From Nocardia spumae (GTDB lineage: Bacteria; Actinomycetota; Actinomycetes; Mycobacteriales; Mycobacteriaceae): a stretch of 64,000 bases of DNA. The notes under the pieces are model-generated. The model was given only the letters and a program-made list of their open reading frames with translations. It made no database searches and had not been told where the DNA came from. The translations under genes were made by a program, and so were the position numbers. Below, in pieces: positions 35,336 to 43,599 of the stretch; position 1 is the stretch's first letter; every line of letters starts with the position of its first letter. The DNA is taken from positions 2,046,001 to 2,110,000 of the forward strand of contig NZ_JAJFZL010000001.1 in the NCBI RefSeq assembly GCF_020733635.1. Reading direction: 5' to 3'.

Positions 35336-36556
35336 TCAGCCCTTGACGCACAGCACCTGTCGCAGCGTGGCGACGACGTCGACCAGGTCCCGCTGGGCCG
35401 AGATCACCGTGTCGATGTCCTTGTAGGCCGCGGGGATCTCGTCGATCACCCCGGCGTCCTTGCGGGATTCGACACCGTCGGTCTGGGCGATCAGGTCGGC
35501 GACGGTGAACTGCCGCTTGGCGGCGTTGCGGCTCATCCGGCGCCCGGCTCCGTGCGATGCGGACTGGAACGAGACCAGATTTCCCTTGCCGCGCACGACA
35601 TATGAGCGCGTGCCCATCGAGCCGGGGATCAGTGCGAGATCGCCCTCGCCCGCGCGGACCGCACCCTTGCGGGTCACCAGCATCGGCATGCCGTCGATGA
35701 TCTCCTCCGCCACGTAGTTGTGGTGGCAGGAGATCGGATCGTCGAAAAGTACCGGCAGCGAGTCGAATTCCTCGCGGACCGTCGCGCACACCAGGGAGAG
35801 CATGACCGCCCGGTTACGGGCGGCGTACTCCTGTGCCCAGGTCAGGTCGTGCCGGTAGGCCTCCATTTGCGGTGTGCCGGAGAGGAATACCGCCAGATCG
35901 CGATCGGGCAGATCCTGGTTCTGCGGCAGCCGCCGCGCCACGGCGATATGCCGCTCCGCGAGCTCCTTGCCGATGTTGCGGCTTCCCGAGTGCAGCAGAA
36001 TCCACACGTTGTCCTCGGTGTCCAGGCAGACCTCGATGAAGTGGTTACCACCGCCGAGGGTGCCCATCTGCTTGTGCGCCTTGGACTCTCGCTTCTGCAC
36101 CGCCGGATCCAGGTCGGTGAACCGGTTCCAGAACGTGGACCAGCCGCCACGACGCCCGGCCGTCGAGCGCGCGCCCGTGACGGTGGGCTCGAGCCGGGTG
36201 ACGTCGACGGCCGCATCGTGCGCGGAGAAGCCGACCGGAACCGCCGCCTCGATGCGCGAACGCAGCGAACGCAGGTCGTCGGGCAGATCGGACGCGGTCA
36301 GCGAGGTCTTGACCGCCTCCATCCCGCAGCCGATATCGACACCGACCGCGGCGGGAGCCACCGCATCCTTCATGGCGATGACGGATCCGACCGTGGCGCC
36401 CTTGCCGAGGTGCACATCGGGCATGACGCGGACGCCGTAGACCCATTCCAGTTGCGCGATGGTACGCAACTGCTGCAGCGCGGCCTGCTCGACCTCGTGC
36501 TCGTGGGCCCACATGAGCGTCTGCGCCTTCGCTCCGCGCAGCTCGACGGGAAACAT
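35336..36556 (-). CDS. rtcB: RNA 3'-phosphate/5'-OH ligase RtcB
   Basis: 406 aa. Joins 2',3'-cyclic phosphate (or 3'-P) and 5'-OH RNA ends with GTP and Mn, repairing tRNA or other cleaved RNA. VGVDIGCGMEAVKTSL has the Mn-binding Cys; LGGGNHFIEVCLD and LHSGSRNIGKELAE are metal and GTP sites; FQSASHGAGRRMSR contains the His that is guanylylated. ATG 36556 has AAAGGA 8 bases upstream. No archease gene or RtcR regulator is next to it, so it seems to work alone. Shorter than the 480-aa archaeal form but in range for actinobacteria. Confidence 0.96.
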   Translation of the reverse strand: MFPVELRGAKAQTLMWAHEHEVEQAALQQLRTIAQLEWVYGVRVMPDVHLGKGATVGSVIAMKDAVAPAAVGVDIGCGMEAVKTSLTASDLPDDLRSLRSRIEAAVPVGFSAHDAAVDVTRLEPTVTGARSTAGRRGGWSTFWNRFTDLDPAVQKRESKAHKQMGTLGGGNHFIEVCLDTEDNVWILLHSGSRNIGKELAERHIAVARRLPQNQDLPDRDLAVFLSGTPQMEAYRHDLTWAQEYAARNRAVMLSLVCATVREEFDSLPVLFDDPISCHHNYVAEEIIDGMPMLVTRKGAVRAGEGDLALIPGSMGTRSYVVRGKGNLVSFQSASHGAGRRMSRNAAKRQFTVADLIAQTDGVESRKDAGVIDEIPAAYKDIDTVISAQRDLVDVVATLRQVLCVKG

Positions 36557-36751
36557 GATCGTGATCCTTTCGTGAACGACTCTCCTGTTCACGGTAGGGA
36601 TCGCGGCGAGAATGCGCATCCGGATTTCCGGGCCGGCCACGCCCGGCAACTGTCGGCTCGGGGCTCGGCGGTGTCCGAAAGCCGGACAGATTCCACGGGC
36701 GGGCGACCACGGCCGTCCGGCGGCGGTCGCGCTCGCGGATGTGCCGCCGAG

Positions 36752-37093
36752 TCAGCCGATCGGCTCGTAAACAGCTATGTGCCAAGAGCTTTCACCGGCG
36801 GGACGGACCACGGATCGGCGCTCGTGGGGACCGAGGGCCGGGTCTGCGACCTCGAATCCCTTGTGCCGCAGATCGTTCAGAGTCGCGTCGAGGTCGTCGA
36901 CCTTCACCGCCAGGAAGGGCGTCTCGTCGGCTCGGTCGGTGCCGGCGAGCATGATTCGCACGCCGCCGACATCGAACTGGGCCCAGCGATCGCCGTCGGC
37001 GACCGTCGGCTCACCGACCAGCGCGGTGAGCAATGCGACCGCGGCCGAGAGGTTGTCCGCCGGATACGCGGGGCCGACGCGCAGCACCGTCAT
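36752..37093 (-). CDS. VOC (glyoxalase/bleomycin-resistance) family protein
   Basis: 113 aa, one vicinal-oxygen-chelate unit: VGPAYPADNLSAAVALLTAL, WAQFDVGGVRIMLAG, FLAVKVDDLDATLNDLRHKG, WHIAVYEP. Presumably a metal-dependent dimeric enzyme or binding protein; substrate unknown. Its ATG overlaps the stop of the esterase gene (37090) by 4 bases, so the two are translated together. Confidence 0.85.
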   Translation of the reverse strand: MTVLRVGPAYPADNLSAAVALLTALVGEPTVADGDRWAQFDVGGVRIMLAGTDRADETPFLAVKVDDLDATLNDLRHKGFEVADPALGPHERRSVVRPAGESSWHIAVYEPIG

Positions 37094-38043
37094 CGTCGTG
37101 ATCCCCGCGGAGCGGCGAATGCCCGCCGCAACGCCGCGAACGCGCGCTCGGTCGCGATCCCGGTCTCGGGCAGCACCTCGCCCATGGTCATGAAGCCGTG
37201 GAACATCCCGTCGTAGCGGTGCACCTCGACCTCGACTCCGGCCGCGGTGAGCCGTCGCCCGTACGCCTCGCCCTCGTCGCGCAGCGGATCGAACTCCGCG
37301 GTCGCGATATGGGCGGGCGGCAGTCCCGCGGGATCGGCCAGCAGCGGTGCGGCATAGGGGTCGGTGCTACCGGATCCGCCCAGATACTGCTCCCAGTACC
37401 AGCGCAGATGGTCGTCGGTGACGAAATAGCCCTGCGCGTTGTCGCGATAGGACGCGCTCGAACGCGTCGGGTCGAGCATGGGGTACATGAGGACCTGGGC
37501 CGCGACGGCGGGCCCACCCCGGTCGCGTGCCAGCAACGCCGTGACCGTGGCCAGATTGCCGCCCGCGCTGTCGCCGGCGACCGCGATCCGCGCCGGGTCG
37601 GCACCGAACCGCTGCGCGGTGGCCGCGATCCAGCACAGCACCGCGTAGGCGTCCTCGGCGGCGGCGGGGAACCGATGCTCGGGAGCCCGCCGGTACTCGA
37701 CCGAGACGACGAGGGCGCCGGCGCCGTTCGCCATCGACCGGCAGAACTGGTCGTGGCTGTCCACACTGCAGATCACGAACCCGCCACCGTGGCAGAAGAG
37801 CACCACCGGCAGCGGGCCGGTGGTGTCCCGCGGGGTGTAGATCCGCACCGGGATCTGCTCGCCGTCCGCACCGGGAGCGAACGAATCGACCACGGCGGCA
37901 ACCGGAATCGGCTCCACCGCGGCCGCCGGACGGGAGGCGAGCTGCCGCCGGGCCTCGGTGGCGTCGACCACCTCGGTGCCGAGTCTCGGGAAGGCCGCGG
38001 TCGCCGCGTCGACGACCGCGCGGGTGTGCGGTGACATCGTCAT
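37090..38043 (-). CDS. HSL-family alpha/beta hydrolase (esterase/lipase)
   Basis: 317 aa. Hormone-sensitive-lipase group: FCHGGGFVICSVDSHDQFCR with the HGGG oxyanion motif, GDSAGGNLA nucleophile elbow, FDPLRDEGE (Asp) and DGMFHGFM (His). Cytosolic, likely hydrolysing short or steroid-type esters. ATG 38043 has CGGAG five bases upstream. First of a pair with the VOC protein, and 34 bp after the stop of the SDR/LLM genes on the same strand, with which it may be co-transcribed. Confidence 0.92.
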   Translation of the reverse strand: MTMSPHTRAVVDAATAAFPRLGTEVVDATEARRQLASRPAAAVEPIPVAAVVDSFAPGADGEQIPVRIYTPRDTTGPLPVVLFCHGGGFVICSVDSHDQFCRSMANGAGALVVSVEYRRAPEHRFPAAAEDAYAVLCWIAATAQRFGADPARIAVAGDSAGGNLATVTALLARDRGGPAVAAQVLMYPMLDPTRSSASYRDNAQGYFVTDDHLRWYWEQYLGGSGSTDPYAAPLLADPAGLPPAHIATAEFDPLRDEGEAYGRRLTAAGVEVEVHRYDGMFHGFMTMGEVLPETGIATERAFAALRRAFAAPRGSRR

Positions 38044-38077
38044 AACGTCTCCGGTATCGCGAGGGCGCGCGGGTCGC

Positions 38078-38839
38078 TCACAGTCCGTCCTGGAGCTCCG
38101 GGGGCATGAACTTGCCCGCGGCCAGGCCGCCGTCGACAGTGATCTCCGCGCCGGTGACATAGGCCGAGGCGTCCGAAGCGAGGAAGGCGACCAGTTCGGC
38201 GACCTCCTCCGGGGTGCCGGTCCGCTGCAGCGGCAGGGTCGGGAAGCTGCCGGGACCGGTGGTGAGGTACGGCACCATCGGGGTGGCGATCGGCCCCGGA
38301 TGGACCGAGTTCACGCGAATTCCGCGGGGGCCCAGCTCGAGTGCTGCGGTCTTGGTCAGGCCGCGCAACCCCCATTTGGAGGCGCCGTAGGCGGAGTGGC
38401 CCATCAGCCCCTCGAGTCCGGCCTGTGAGGAGATGTTGACGATCGATCCGCCCGCTTCCGACATGGAACCCACGACCGACCGGATCCCGCGGAACGCGCC
38501 CACCAGGTTGACCCGCAGAATCGTCTCCAATTCCTCGGGTGTGGTCTCGGTGAGCGGTTTGGCGGTATAGATCGCGGCATTGTTGACCAGCACGTTCAGT
38601 GCGCCGAACTCCGATACGGCGACCGTGACCGCGGCGTTCCAGTCGTCGGCCGAGGTCACGTCGTGGCGCACGAAGCGCGCCGCCGGACCGAGCTCGGCCG
38701 CCAACTGCTTACCTTCGGTCTCCAGCACGTCGGTGAGCACTACCCGCGCGCCCGCGGCGACGAACAGTCGCGCTTCGGCCGCACCCTGTCCGCGCGCCGC
38801 GCCGGTGACGAGCGCGACTTTGTTGCTGAGATCGACCAT
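38078..38839 (-). CDS. SDR oxidoreductase (hydroxysteroid dehydrogenase-like)
   Basis: 253 aa classical short-chain dehydrogenase. VALVTGAARGQGAAEARLFV (TGxxxGxG), NNAAI, SSQAGLEGLMGHSAYGASKWG (catalytic Ser, Tyr, Lys), and VHPGPIATPM. The Asp in VVLTDVLE after beta-2 suggests NAD(H) preference. Similarity to the SDR at 41978 is high, which belongs to the ketosteroid neighbourhood. ATG 38839 has GGAG 7 bases upstream. Probably 3-alpha/20-beta-hydroxysteroid-type oxidation, substrate unproven. Downstream of the LLM gene on the same strand (107 bp gap). Confidence 0.9.
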   Translation of the reverse strand: MVDLSNKVALVTGAARGQGAAEARLFVAAGARVVLTDVLETEGKQLAAELGPAARFVRHDVTSADDWNAAVTVAVSEFGALNVLVNNAAIYTAKPLTETTPEELETILRVNLVGAFRGIRSVVGSMSEAGGSIVNISSQAGLEGLMGHSAYGASKWGLRGLTKTAALELGPRGIRVNSVHPGPIATPMVPYLTTGPGSFPTLPLQRTGTPEEVAELVAFLASDASAYVTGAEITVDGGLAAGKFMPPELQDGL

Positions 38840-38946
38840 TCGACATCTCCGTCCTGTGAGTGTGCCGAGATCCTGTGCCGCACGGGCGTACTCGGCCAGT
38901 GCCGATCTCGATGGGCGGGATCGGCGTCGGTGAAGTGGTTGTCCTG

Positions 38947-40074
38947 CTACTGGTTCCGGAAATGCGGAATGACCTTCTCGCCCCAGTGCCGGATGGTCTC
39001 GAGGCATGCCTCCTGGGGCACGGTGCCCATCTGGATCAGGCACAGGATCTCGTCGGCGCCGGCATCGCGCAGCCGCTCGACGTAGGCGATCGCGTCCTCC
39101 GGGCTGCCGTACGCGTGATCGGCGTTGAACACCGAGGTCGAACCGGATTTCACCGGGATCTTGGCCTCGTGCAGGTAGGCGACGTGCTCATCGGCGGCCT
39201 CCTTGATCCGTGCCACCTCGTCCACGGTGGGATCGACCGCCTCGTCCGGCACGGGCCCGGCCCCGTAGTAGTGCTTGATGGACTGGGCGAAGAAGCGCTG
39301 GCCCCGGGCGCCGATCTGCTGGGCCCGGTCTCGATCGTCCAGGACGATGGTCGGGCACAGGGCGGCGAAATGGTCGTTGGTCACCGTCGAGACGAAACGC
39401 TCGCCGGTGCGGGCCGCGATCGCCTCGTCGTAGGTGCGCCGCAGCTCCGCGATCTCCGCCACACCCGCGAAACCCAGTACCAGAGCGCCGATTCCGTAGT
39501 CGGCGGCCAGCTTCAACGTGTCCTTCTTGGTGCATGCCATGAACAGTGGCGGATGCGGGCGCTGCACCGGCCGCGGCAGCAGCGCATGCGGATCGATATC
39601 GAGCAGCTCGCCGTGGTACTCGAATTCGCCGTCCGGATCCTGCCACGCCGTGCCGATCATCCGCAGCGACTCCTCGACCTCGGCATAGGTCCGTTCCGGG
39701 TCGACGCCGCACATCGAGGTCTCGACCGGGGTCGCGCCGCGGCCGGCGCCCAGGTTCAGGCGGCCGCCCGACAGGACGTCGAGCATCGCGGCCCGCTCGG
39801 CCGCGCGGACCGGATGGTTGAAGTTGAACGGCATGCAGACCACGCCGTGGCCGATGCGGATGCGCTGGGTCTTGGCCGCCACCCAGGTCAGGAAGATCTC
39901 CGGGGCGCTCATGTGCGCGTACCACTTCAGCCCGTGGTGTTCGACGGCCCAGACCGTATCGAAGCCCATCTCGTCGGCCAGTACCGCCTGCTCGACGCAG
40001 TCCCGCAGCACCTGTGCCTCGTGTTCGGCCGTGGGGTCGGTCATCTGGGCCTCGAAGATCATCGAGAACTTCAT
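38947..40074 (-). CDS. LLM-class flavin/F420-dependent oxidoreductase
   Basis: 375 aa luciferase-like TIM-barrel monooxygenase. ADEMGFDTVWAVEHHGLKWY, RIRIGHGVVCMPFNFNHPVR, LDVLSGGRLNLGAGRGATPV and FMACTKKDTLKLAADYGIGA are family signatures. Uses FMN or F420 for oxidation of an organic substrate. The ATG at 40074 starts MKFSMIFEAQM. It is divergent from the ketosteroid dehydrogenase gene at 40236 and probably starts an operon with the SDR (38839) and esterase. Confidence 0.92.
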   Translation of the reverse strand: MKFSMIFEAQMTDPTAEHEAQVLRDCVEQAVLADEMGFDTVWAVEHHGLKWYAHMSAPEIFLTWVAAKTQRIRIGHGVVCMPFNFNHPVRAAERAAMLDVLSGGRLNLGAGRGATPVETSMCGVDPERTYAEVEESLRMIGTAWQDPDGEFEYHGELLDIDPHALLPRPVQRPHPPLFMACTKKDTLKLAADYGIGALVLGFAGVAEIAELRRTYDEAIAARTGERFVSTVTNDHFAALCPTIVLDDRDRAQQIGARGQRFFAQSIKHYYGAGPVPDEAVDPTVDEVARIKEAADEHVAYLHEAKIPVKSGSTSVFNADHAYGSPEDAIAYVERLRDAGADEILCLIQMGTVPQEACLETIRHWGEKVIPHFRNQ

Positions 40075-40235
40075 CCGGCACTCCCGTCATCTCGTCCTAT
40101 GCCTAGTAGAAATAGTCCGTCCCGGACCCGTCCTGGTCAGCCCGAAGTCCCGCTGGCCGGGACCGTGCGGTGTCGCATCGGCCGTACCGCCATAGCGTCG
40201 ATCGCAACGATGGGGAAGGACGGAAAGAACGCCGC

Positions 40236-41975
40236 ATGACACAGGAATTCGAATTCGACGTGGTGGTCGTCGGCTCCGGCGCCGCCGGTATGACCGCTGC
40301 CCTGACGGCCGCCTATCGCGGGCTGTCGGTGACGCTGATCGAGAAGAGCCGCAACTTCGGCGGGTCCACGGCCCGCTCCGGCGGCGGCATCTGGATCCCC
40401 AACAATCCGGTGCTCCAGGCCGCGGGCGTGCCCGACAGCCCGGAGCTGGCCCGCACCTATCTGAAAGCGGTTGTGGGCGAACGGGTTCCCGAGGCCAAGC
40501 AGCGTGCCTTCCTGGACCACGGGCCCGAGATGATGCGCTACATCGGCGCCCGCAGCCGGTACTGGGACTTCGTCTACGACCGCGGCTACTCCGACTACCA
40601 TCCGGAATTCCCCGGTGGTCTGGCCCAGGGCCGCAGTATCGAACCGGCGCCGATCGACGGGCGACTGCTCGGCGGCGATCTGCACAAGATCAATCAGCCG
40701 ACCATGTCGGGTCCGAAGGGAATCGCGTTCACCGTCAGCGATTTCCACGATCTGAACATGATCGCCCGGACCTGGGCCGGTAAGCGCACGGCGATGAAGG
40801 TCGGCGCGCAGGCGGTGGCCAACAAACTCCGCGGCCGCCTGCCGCTGAGCCTGGGCAAAGCGCTGGCCGCGCGGCTGTGGCTGTCGCTGCGCGACGCGAG
40901 CGTGCCGGTCTGGATGAACACCCCGCTGACCGAGGTGGTGACCGAGGCGGGTGTCGTGGTCGGCGTGCGCGCCGAACATCAGGGCGCGCCGGTGCTGATC
41001 AGGGCGCGCCGCGGTGTCGTGCTGGCCGCGGGCGGCTTCGAACACAACCTCGACATGCGCCGTCAGTATCTGTCCGGTCCGCAGTCGACCGAATGGACCG
41101 TCGGCGCCACCGAGAACGTCGGCGAGGGCATCGTGGCGGGCCAGAAGGCCGGTGGCGCGGTCGATCTCATGGACGACGCGTGGTGGGGCCCGTCGGTCCG
41201 CAATCCGGACGGCCCGCCGTTCTTCTGCCTGGCCGAGCGGGCGCAGCCGGGCGGGATCATGGTCAACCACGCGGGGCGGCGGTTCGTCAACGAATCCGCG
41301 CCTTATGTGAACGTCGTACACACCATGTACGAGCAGCATGTATCCGGTGTGGACCACATTCCGGCCTACTTCATCATGGATCAGACCTTCCGTGACCGGT
41401 ACCTGTTCCTGGGCAATTTCCCGAAGCGGCCGATTCCGCAGAAGTATCTCGACGCCGGGATCATCACCCAGGCCGATACGCTCGAGCAGCTGGCGAACAA
41501 GATCGGTGTTCCCGCGCCGGCGCTGACCGATACCGTCGCGCGATTCAACGGCTTCGCGCGCACCGGCCGAGACGAGGACTTCGGACGCGGCGACTCCGCC
41601 TACGACCGGTATTACGGCGATCCGACCGTGGCACCGAATCCGTGCCTGGCGCCGCTGGACAACGGGCCCTACTACGCGGTGGAGATGGTGCCGGGCGATC
41701 TGGGCACCAAGGGCGGTCTGTGCACGGACGAATTCGCGCGGGTACTCGACGACGGCGACCGGCCGATCGCGGGATTGTATGCGGCGGGCAATAATTCGGC
41801 CTCGGTCATGGGTAACGACTACGCCGGCGCCGGCGCGACCATCGGCCCGGCGATGGTGTTCGGCTTCATCGCCGCCAACCATCTCGCGGACCACGCCCAG
41901 CCGCAGGCGGCCGGCGCCGCGCCGAAGCGCACGGCGAAGTCACGCACCACATCCGCCATCGCGGGGAAGGAATAG
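40236..41975 (+). CDS. kstD: 3-ketosteroid delta-1-dehydrogenase
   Basis: 579 aa flavoprotein that removes hydrogens from C1/C2 of 3-ketosteroids, the step leading to ring opening. FAD-binding VVVVGSGAAGMTAALTAA, EKSRNFGGSTARSGGGIWIP, and GPYYAVEMVPGDLGTKGGLC plus NDYAGAGATIGPAMVFG, which carry the Tyr and Gly of the active site. Normal KstD length is 510-580. ATG 40236 has GGAAAG 8 bases upstream. Two SDR genes follow (2-base and 17-base gaps), and a FadD3-like gene converges with them, giving a steroid context. Which steroid it uses cannot be told. Confidence 0.92.
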   Translation: MTQEFEFDVVVVGSGAAGMTAALTAAYRGLSVTLIEKSRNFGGSTARSGGGIWIPNNPVLQAAGVPDSPELARTYLKAVVGERVPEAKQRAFLDHGPEMMRYIGARSRYWDFVYDRGYSDYHPEFPGGLAQGRSIEPAPIDGRLLGGDLHKINQPTMSGPKGIAFTVSDFHDLNMIARTWAGKRTAMKVGAQAVANKLRGRLPLSLGKALAARLWLSLRDASVPVWMNTPLTEVVTEAGVVVGVRAEHQGAPVLIRARRGVVLAAGGFEHNLDMRRQYLSGPQSTEWTVGATENVGEGIVAGQKAGGAVDLMDDAWWGPSVRNPDGPPFFCLAERAQPGGIMVNHAGRRFVNESAPYVNVVHTMYEQHVSGVDHIPAYFIMDQTFRDRYLFLGNFPKRPIPQKYLDAGIITQADTLEQLANKIGVPAPALTDTVARFNGFARTGRDEDFGRGDSAYDRYYGDPTVAPNPCLAPLDNGPYYAVEMVPGDLGTKGGLCTDEFARVLDDGDRPIAGLYAAGNNSASVMGNDYAGAGATIGPAMVFGFIAANHLADHAQPQAAGAAPKRTAKSRTTSAIAGKE

Positions 41976-41977
41976 CC

Positions 41978-42709
41978 ATGGGCAGGGTCGACGGAAAGAC
42001 GGTCATCGTCACCGGGGGTGCGCGGGGGATGGGTGCGGCGTTCGCCGCGCGGCTGATCTCCGAGGGCGCGTCCGTGGTGATCACCGATGTCCTGGCCGAC
42101 GAAGGCGCGCAGACCGCCGCCCGGCTGGGATCCTCGGCACGGTTCGTGGCCCACGATGTCACCGACGAATCGTCGTGGAACGAGGTGGTGACACAGGCGG
42201 AATCGGCTTTCGGTCCGGTCGCGGGACTGGTGAACAACGCCGGCATCGTGCACGTCGACCCGATCGAGCAGTTGGCCGAGGCCGACTTCCGCAAGGTGAT
42301 CGACGTGAATCAGGTCGGGGTATTCCTCGGCATGAAATCCGTCGTGGGTTCGATGCGGCGCGCCGGTCACGGGTCGATCGTGAACATCTCCTCGGTCGGC
42401 GGCATCATCGGCTTCTCCAACATTCTCGGTTACACGGCCTCCAAGTGGGCGGTGCGCGGGATGACGAAGACCGCGGCACAGGAGTTCGGGCCCATGGGAA
42501 TTCGGGTCAACTCGGTGCACCCCGGCGTGGTGATCACGGAGATGACCGCCGATTCGGCGCGGTCGAACTCGATGTTCCACGATCAGCCGCTGGCGCGGGC
42601 CGGCACCCCCGAGGAATTGGCGAATCTGGTGCTGTTCCTCATCTCCGACGAATCCGGTTACAGCACCGGTTCGGAATTCGTCGCCGACGGCGGCTTCACC
42701 TCCCACTGA
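41978..42709 (+). CDS. SDR, 3-alpha(20-beta)-hydroxysteroid dehydrogenase-like
   Basis: 243 aa. VIVTGGARGMGAAFAARLIS, DVTDES, NNAGIVH, NISSVGGIIG and YTASKWAVRG give the SDR cofactor site and Ser-Tyr-Lys triad; VITDVLADEGA suggests NAD. Begins two bases after the kstD stop with GAAGGAATAGCC before ATG 41978, so coupled. Probably oxidises or reduces a steroid hydroxyl feeding KstD. Closely resembles the SDR at 38078, suggesting duplication. Confidence 0.92.
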   Translation: MGRVDGKTVIVTGGARGMGAAFAARLISEGASVVITDVLADEGAQTAARLGSSARFVAHDVTDESSWNEVVTQAESAFGPVAGLVNNAGIVHVDPIEQLAEADFRKVIDVNQVGVFLGMKSVVGSMRRAGHGSIVNISSVGGIIGFSNILGYTASKWAVRGMTKTAAQEFGPMGIRVNSVHPGVVITEMTADSARSNSMFHDQPLARAGTPEELANLVLFLISDESGYSTGSEFVADGGFTSH

Positions 42710-42726
42710 ATCGAAGGATATTCGCC

Positions 42727-43548
42727 GTGAAGAGTTTCGCAGGTAAGACCGTCGTCATCACCGGCGCCGGCGCCGGCATCGGCCGGGCCCTGGCGCTGGA
42801 ACTGGCCGGGCACGGCGCCCGGCTGGCACTGTCCGGTCGAAATATCGACAATGTGTCCGAGACCGCGGCGCTGTGTGAGAAGCGGGGCGCTCATGCGCGC
42901 GCCTACCGGCTCGACGTCACCGATCGTGACGCCGTCTACGCACACGCCGATCAGGTGGCCGGTGACTTCGGCGGCGTCAACGCGATCGTCAACAATGCCG
43001 GGGTGTCGTTGACCGCCAGCACCGAAGAGGTCAGCTGGGATGATTTCGAATGGATCGTGAACATCAACTTCTGGGGCGTAGCCTACGGGACGAAAGCCTT
43101 TCTGCCCCATGTGATCGCCTCCGGTGACGGTGCGGTGGTCAATGTGTCGAGCATGTTCGGCCTCGCCGCCTGCCCCACCCAGGGCGCCTACAACGCCACC
43201 AAATTCGCGATTCGCGGCTTCACCGACGCCTTGCGGCAGGAGATGAAGATCGCCGGTCACAAGGTGGCGGTGAGCTGTGTGCATCCCGGCATGATCCGGA
43301 CCGAGATCGCGTGGAAGGCGCGTGCGGGCGCCGGCCGTGACCGCGACGCGCTGGCCGCCAACTTCGACAGCCTGGCCAAGACCAGTCCGGAGAAGGCGGC
43401 CCGGGCGATCGTGGACGGTATCCGCAAGGATCGGGCCAAGGTGCTGATCGGCACCGACGCCCGCGTGATCGACCTGCTGCCGCGCGTCTTCGGATCGGGC
43501 TACCAGAAGATCCTCACCGCGCAGATGCGCAACGAAGTCGCGAAGTAA
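42727..43548 (+). CDS. SDR oxidoreductase
   Basis: 273 aa classical SDR: VVITGAGAGIGRALALELAG, VNNAGVSLTAS, NVSSMFGLAACPTQGAYNATK (Ser, Tyr, Lys). Arg in ALSGRNID after beta-2 hints at NADP preference, unlike the preceding SDR. C-terminal extension (about 215-273, with PEKAARAIVDGIRKDRAKVL) is typical of SDRs found beside steroid and lipid catabolism genes. GTG 42727, 17 bases after the previous stop, with GAAGGATA upstream. Third gene of the kstD operon; a hairpin at 43561 ends it. Confidence 0.9.
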   Translation: MKSFAGKTVVITGAGAGIGRALALELAGHGARLALSGRNIDNVSETAALCEKRGAHARAYRLDVTDRDAVYAHADQVAGDFGGVNAIVNNAGVSLTASTEEVSWDDFEWIVNINFWGVAYGTKAFLPHVIASGDGAVVNVSSMFGLAACPTQGAYNATKFAIRGFTDALRQEMKIAGHKVAVSCVHPGMIRTEIAWKARAGAGRDRDALAANFDSLAKTSPEKAARAIVDGIRKDRAKVLIGTDARVIDLLPRVFGSGYQKILTAQMRNEVAK

Positions 43549-43560
43549 CCGCGCGCACCA

Positions 43561-43586
43561 GCCCGCTCGCCGGATCGCGAGCGGGC
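43561..43586. terminator. Bidirectional terminator
   Basis: Perfect 10-bp stem GCCCGCTCGC (43561-43570) and GCGAGCGGGC (43577-43586), six-base loop, in the 51-bp gap between convergent genes. Works for both directions. Confidence 0.8.
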
Positions 43587-43599
43587 CCTGCGCCTCGGA